Assembly: GCA_963755375.1 (NCBI GenBank)
Contig: CAVWKG010000016.1
Location: 806,001-870,000, forward strand
Origin: Bog-473 sp963755375
Lineage (GTDB): Bacteria > Actinomycetota > Acidimicrobiia > Acidimicrobiales > RAAP-2
Direction of reading: 5' to 3'
Length of the DNA: 64,000 nt
Below the pieces are notes generated by a model. It did no database searches, was not told the DNA's origin, and was given only the letters and a program-made list of their open reading frames with translations. The stretch's first letter is position 1; the number at the start of each line of letters is the position of its first letter. The position numbers and the translations under genes are program-made. Below are positions 60,307 to 64,000 of this stretch, one piece after another.

Positions 60307-60885
60307 ATGTCGGACTACGACTGGCAGGTTAAGCTGGCGGCGAAGGGGTTGGCCGAACGCGACAAGCGTCCGATGCCGGTCATGACCGACCAAGCATTTT
60401 ACGAGGTCATGGCGGCCGCTGCCCTTGACGCCATCGACCTTCCGGCTCTCTTAGAGCGAGTGACGCGGGCCGAGCGGGAACTCGAAATCATTAAGCAGGC
60501 ATTATGGCGGGCCGATACTGAGGCCCAGAACGCCCGTCACAAGCCGATGACCGATGGAGAGGCTTCCAAGGAATCTTCGGTTGCTTCAATTTTGAGGGGG
60601 GCGAGCGCGAGCCGCGGACCAATAAGAACCCACAACCCGCGCCCCCCAAGTCCCTTGCCAAGAGACCCGGAGCACAGTGACGCTGTTGACGAACGGCACA
60701 GTTTGTCAGCGGTGCCACCTCCGCTCAACTGTTCGGGCAAAATTAGGCCCCCACCGCCACCGCGCAAGCCGCCGAATCGAACGGCGCGAGCCTCCCGAAG
60801 GGCACTGGCGAACAAATTTCATTCGCTCTCCTGGCGCAAATTGCTACCGCTCAGGAGTACCTTCCGGAAGACAGGTAATGCTTGA
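60307..60885 (+). CDS. Hypothetical protein
   Basis: A 192-residue frame. Residues 1-80 look coding: MSDYDWQVKLAAKGLAERDK, then MTDQAFYEVMAAAALDAIDL and an amphipathic coiled helix LLERVTRAERELEIIKQAL. From about residue 100 the sequence becomes Pro/Arg/Ser-rich and may be a disordered tail or non-coding drift, possibly after a frameshift. The TACACT -10 with an eight-base gap supports the start. No family is recognised. Confidence 0.5.
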   Translation: MSDYDWQVKLAAKGLAERDKRPMPVMTDQAFYEVMAAAALDAIDLPALLERVTRAERELEIIKQALWRADTEAQNARHKPMTDGEASKESSVASILRGASASRGPIRTHNPRPPSPLPRDPEHSDAVDERHSLSAVPPPLNCSGKIRPPPPPRKPPNRTARASRRALANKFHSLSWRKLLPLRSTFRKTGNA

Positions 60886-61095
60886 CGTCGAGCACGAGCG
60901 CAGGCGCGCACCGGAAGATATGAAGAACCACGACCTGCGCTCAGCCCCACGCGGCACGAGCAAGTGCGAGGAGTTTGAGCCCACACCACTCTTTCGGGGG
61001 ACTATGAACCCCTGGCCGCAGACGGCGCAGGTTACAGCGGAGACAAAACCGCTGACCGTAGCGCAACCAAGCGGCGTACCTCCAGGGAGCAACCT

Positions 61096-61311
61096 TTGAG
61101 TGGCGGTCCCGGTCGTCAGGCCAATCTGACTGGGACCATGACCGCTGCAGTTTTGCTTGGTCCACTTTTCGGAGACCACATCTTCGACGACGATGCCGAC
61201 ACCCTGTTAGAAGGATGGGCGACCCATGACGGCAATCACTGGGAGTGTCGGACTTGCTTCGCCGACTTTCGTGAGGCGTTTGAGTTTCAGACGGTGAACG
61301 CCGCTCTCTGA
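61096..61311 (+). CDS. Small hypothetical protein
   Basis: A 71-residue frame from TTG 61096; ATG 61138 would give 57 residues. The C-terminal part GDHIFDDDADTLLEGWATHD and HWECRTCFADFREAFEFQ has a CxxC pair and acidic, aromatic-rich character unlike random GC-rich sequence. The start is uncertain. No family is recognised. Confidence 0.35.
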   Translation: MSGGPGRQANLTGTMTAAVLLGPLFGDHIFDDDADTLLEGWATHDGNHWECRTCFADFREAFEFQTVNAAL

Positions 61312-61383
61312 GACATCCATGTGGGAACTCACCTCACCGTTTCGGACCTATCTGAATCGGTCGGGTTTTCGATCCGGAGGACG

Positions 61384-61908
61384 TTAACCAGCGAGCCGAA
61401 TGGTGCCGTAGAGAAATGAGGTGAAGGGTCCCTGGGTGCCGTACGCAGTCGGATAGAGAGTTACGACCGAGTATTGCTTACCACCACCGGTTGCGCCGGC
61501 GAACTCACCCGAACCGCCCGTGACCGTGACCGTAGCCGTCACGAGGTACCGGGTATAAGAAGAAGCCGTGGCAGATACGCACACGGTTCCGCTCAATGAG
61601 AAGGTCAACTCGCTACCATTTGATGCTGTCGTAGTGACCGAGCCCGTAACTGGGCTGCCCACTCCAGGTCCGCACGGCGGCGGAGGACTGGCCGCTACTT
61701 GTGAACCACTCGTGGTACCTCGAAGTACGGGAGTGCCAAAGACCGTGCCAACGGAGGTGGTCACATCCTGGACCGTTGACGTGATCGTGCCGCTACCTAT
61801 CTCGACATAGGGCGCTACTTTCCAACCAGTGGGAGTCGCTGACGCGGTGCCTTCGAAGAAGGTGAGGCCAAGGACGGCTACGAAGCTGAGGATGCAGGCT
61901 CTTCTCAC
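61384..61908 (-). CDS. Secreted beta-rich hypothetical protein
   Basis: A 174-residue exported protein. The signal peptide is ACILSFVAVLGLTFFEGTASA (residues about 4-24) with an AxA-type cleavage site. The mature part is Thr/Ser/Gly-rich with alternating hydrophobics (GSVTTTASNGSELTFSLSGT, TVTGGSGEFAGATGGGKQYS), like secreted barrel proteins of the allene-oxide-cyclase/dirigent type; this is a resemblance only. Two Cys could form a disulfide. The GTG start has AAGGGG four bases upstream. Confidence 0.7.
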   Translation of the reverse strand: MRRACILSFVAVLGLTFFEGTASATPTGWKVAPYVEIGSGTITSTVQDVTTSVGTVFGTPVLRGTTSGSQVAASPPPPCGPGVGSPVTGSVTTTASNGSELTFSLSGTVCVSATASSYTRYLVTATVTVTGGSGEFAGATGGGKQYSVVTLYPTAYGTQGPFTSFLYGTIRLAG

Positions 61909-62581
61909 GGGACCCCTTTCCGGCGAGGGCCCAAAGAGATGTCGCTTCGACCGGTACGCCCTTGTCCGTTTGTCAGTCCGGCGTCGCCGATCAGCCGTAC
62001 GACCGAACGGGCCAACCCAATGTTCACGCTACCACCCGCGCTGAGTCCAATTCTCATGGACGTGCAACGGTAAACGATCATTTGGTCGGCTACGCCTAGA
62101 CGTGGGTTGTCCACTTGATGTCCCCAGTTACATGACCCATGCAGCTTGAACAACCTGGCCGGTCATGCGCCGCGCATTCATTGACAGAATCGAACGCAAT
62201 CTTCATTTCATCATTCAGGGCAAGGTCAACGATGTCATATCGCTGCATTCGATTCAGCCCTTGGCCTTGCAACTACAGGGGCTCCGCCTGCGTTATAGCC
62301 GAACGGTCGAACTGTTGCGGTACCGCCTCCGTTCCGCTCGACATCACGGTGACTCTGCCCAAGAAACCTCGGGTGTCACAGGAAACTTTGACGGCGCGCC
62401 AAACTACGATTTTGTTCCCCAGTGCATCGCACCACTCAACCGTCAGACGTCCAAGTGGTTTGATACCTATTTGCCGAACGCGTGAGTGCCAGGTGTCTGC
62501 TGACCCGGCGCTGTGTTGAAGTTCACCATTGTGTACGGGGAGAGTGTTCGGCCGTCCCCACGCTTTAGCCGGATATCGACC
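61909..62581. other. Long gap without convincing genes
   Basis: A plus-strand frame (62165-62485, 106 codons) is open, but its composition is not clearly coding and no ribosome-binding site or -10 is placed before its ATG. Nothing else is seen. Confidence 0.3.
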
Positions 62582-64000
62582 TCACGGAAGGCTACGGCAC
62601 AAGGACATTGTCTGCGGCGGAGTCTTTGATTCGGCGACAGTTAACCCTCGTCGCGCCGTGACACTGGAGTGATCCTCGTGCACGACAATCGGACCCGTGT
62701 TCGAAAGGAAACCGGTCAAGAGGGCAGCACCCTGTTGCGAAGTTACGGACACGAGGTGCCGGTACGGATCAGTAACGATTATGATCCGGTATGTTCGAGA
62801 GCTCGGAATTCGCACAGGAGGTCCCTCTCGGGAGTCATCCGGGTCCTTGAAGGTGAATCTGACTTCACCGGATCCATACGGTTGCACGGAAATCGTGCTG
62901 GCTGATTTGGTGCCAACAGTCACTAACGAGACCCCTGGGCCAAGGTCAGTGACAGGTCCCTTGAGAGTGATGTCCAGCGTGTGCTGAACATCTGGCCCGA
63001 GTTCCACTGGGCGCCAGGAACTTCCTTCTAGATACGCGTTAACGATTGCGTTATTCGAGGGTGGGAACGCAAAACCCTCAGAAATGTACAGTGCAGCGCA
63101 GTTTCCCGCCACGAAAAGCTGCTCTGCCGGCGCTGAGCTGGGCAGTGTGGTACCTCGTACGATATTTCCTGTCGGCGGATTGCCGGTGACATCACCTATC
63201 GTCTTCTGGAACGAGACGTAGTGAAGGGCTTGAACACTCGACCATGTCGGCTGGAATGAGCTCGCGATTCCCAGATTCGCAGCGATGCTGAACGCGCCAA
63301 TGATCGTCACACCAGTCAGCATAAAGTAGCGGTCTCTGCGGCCTCTTGCCTCGAACCGGCGCCATACGTCCACCATGCCAACGGCGCCGGCAAGGACAAG
63401 GAAAGGAAGAAAGTCAGCCGTGAACCGATACTCGATCCATCCGTAGATCAAAACGGTGCAACCACCAAGCGCCGTACTGACGAGCAAGAGGCGAAGGATC
63501 ACGGCCCTTCCAGCTGGTTTCGGCCGAAAGGCGCTGATGAAACCCCACAAGCCAGCGAGGAAGAGGAGCGGCATGGAGGAGGGCACGCTGGCAACTCGAT
63601 CTGTACCATCAAGTGCCACGCCACCGATTCCATGGAACGGCACGGGCGGAAGCTCCAGGAAGGGGAAGAAACTGGTCAGTCGCAATCCGTCCGGTCGGAG
63701 ATACGCCAGAAGCGCGCTGGGCAGGTATTCCGGACCGAAGTAGCTACCGCCATTGACGTGACTGAGGGAACTGTGGACATACAGTTGATCGGATGCGGGC
63801 AAGCCAAAGAGGACTCCGAACTTGACATAGCTGATGACGCAACTAAACAGGGTTGGGACAAGGGCGGCAATTATCAAGATCGGGCCCGACCAACGGCGGT
63901 TGTCTACGCCTCCACGACCCGTGGCGAACCAGATGGCAACCAACACTCCACCGATCACACACGCGTAACCGGTCGAAGCTCGGTCGAGATTCGCGGCGAG
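62582..64000 (-). CDS. Integral membrane protein, N-terminal part beyond the window
   Basis: The frame is open to the window edge, so the start lies outside; at least 472 residues are present. Several hydrophobic segments occur in the first ~230 visible residues (VIGGVLVAIWFATG, GPILIIAALVPTLFSCVISY, SMPLLFLAGLWGFISAF, ADFLPFLVLAGAVGMVDVW). A soluble beta-rich C-terminal part of about 220 residues follows. The layout suits a large polytopic membrane protein such as a GT-C glycosyltransferase with an extracellular C-terminal domain, but no signature motif is visible here. Confidence 0.7.
   Translation of the reverse strand, partial: LAANLDRASTGYACVIGGVLVAIWFATGRGGVDNRRWSGPILIIAALVPTLFSCVISYVKFGVLFGLPASDQLYVHSSLSHVNGGSYFGPEYLPSALLAYLRPDGLRLTSFFPFLELPPVPFHGIGGVALDGTDRVASVPSSMPLLFLAGLWGFISAFRPKPAGRAVILRLLLVSTALGGCTVLIYGWIEYRFTADFLPFLVLAGAVGMVDVWRRFEARGRRDRYFMLTGVTIIGAFSIAANLGIASSFQPTWSSVQALHYVSFQKTIGDVTGNPPTGNIVRGTTLPSSAPAEQLFVAGNCAALYISEGFAFPPSNNAIVNAYLEGSSWRPVELGPDVQHTLDITLKGPVTDLGPGVSLVTVGTKSASTISVQPYGSGEVRFTFKDPDDSREGPPVRIPSSRTYRIIIVTDPYRHLVSVTSQQGAALLTGFLSNTGPIVVHEDHSSVTARRGLTVAESKTPPQTMSLCRSLP

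Overview
The window is high-GC DNA from an actinobacterium. The pattern of core genes (tlyA, nadK, recN, pyrG, NUDIX, xerD ... scpA, scpB, rluB, cmk, der) is the conserved actinobacterial block known from Mycobacterium. The GYWLVASDGG-type surface repeats, the aroA-cmk fusion and the many leaderless promoters point by inference to an uncultured Acidimicrobiia-like lineage. No rRNA, CRISPR array or replication origin was seen.

Layout. 1-6.3 kb is a scarred, mobile-element region. It holds the tail of a VOC protein, a methyltransferase, an MFS transporter lacking its N-terminal half, a secreted seven-repeat propeller/Ig protein, an IS110-family insertion sequence, and a truncated RepSA-like replication initiator lying against the 3' end of a tRNA-Pro(GGG) gene. 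The last pair looks like the remnant of a pSAM2-type integrated element. 6.4-11.3 kb holds two small unknown genes, a GAF-GGDEF protein with a degenerate active site, an HSL-type esterase and a secreted phosphoesterase.

11.3-42 kb is dense housekeeping sequence, organised in overlapping operons. In order it has gamma-carbonic anhydrase, der, a PDZ/radical-SAM protein, ispH, an HD protein and a glycosyltransferase. Next come plsC, aroA-cmk, tyrA and aroH (aromatic amino acids, CMP kinase, lipid), then rluB, scpB and scpA (chromosome segregation). trpS, an M50 protease, a TraR/DksA protein and xerD follow, then NUDIX, pyrG, recN, nadK, tlyA, a Lys/Ala-rich phasin-like protein and a HAD phosphatase. 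The block ends with a CBS protein, a pyruvate/branched-chain dehydrogenase set (E1 alpha, E1 beta, E2), a frameshifted Ku gene and a large repeat surface protein.

42-64 kb is sparse accessory sequence with long gaps, single-gene units and broken genes. It includes YceI, a GT87 mannosyltransferase, two STAS proteins, an OLD-family ATPase/nuclease (the only obvious defence candidate), a PhyH oxygenase, a GntR regulator, a VOC protein and a glutaredoxin. It also has an SRPBCC fragment, an intact SRPBCC gene, a frameshifted LLM oxidoreductase, a DUF2252 protein, a secreted beta-rich protein, and a membrane protein that runs off the right edge.

Two window-wide patterns stand out. First, at least fifteen genes have a TANNNT -10 hexamer ending 6-8 bases before the start codon and no Shine-Dalgarno, so leaderless transcription appears to be common here. 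Second, three genes are each broken by what looks like a single missing base, which means either real decay or uncorrected deletion errors in the assembly. I did not find a clearly new multi-gene system.
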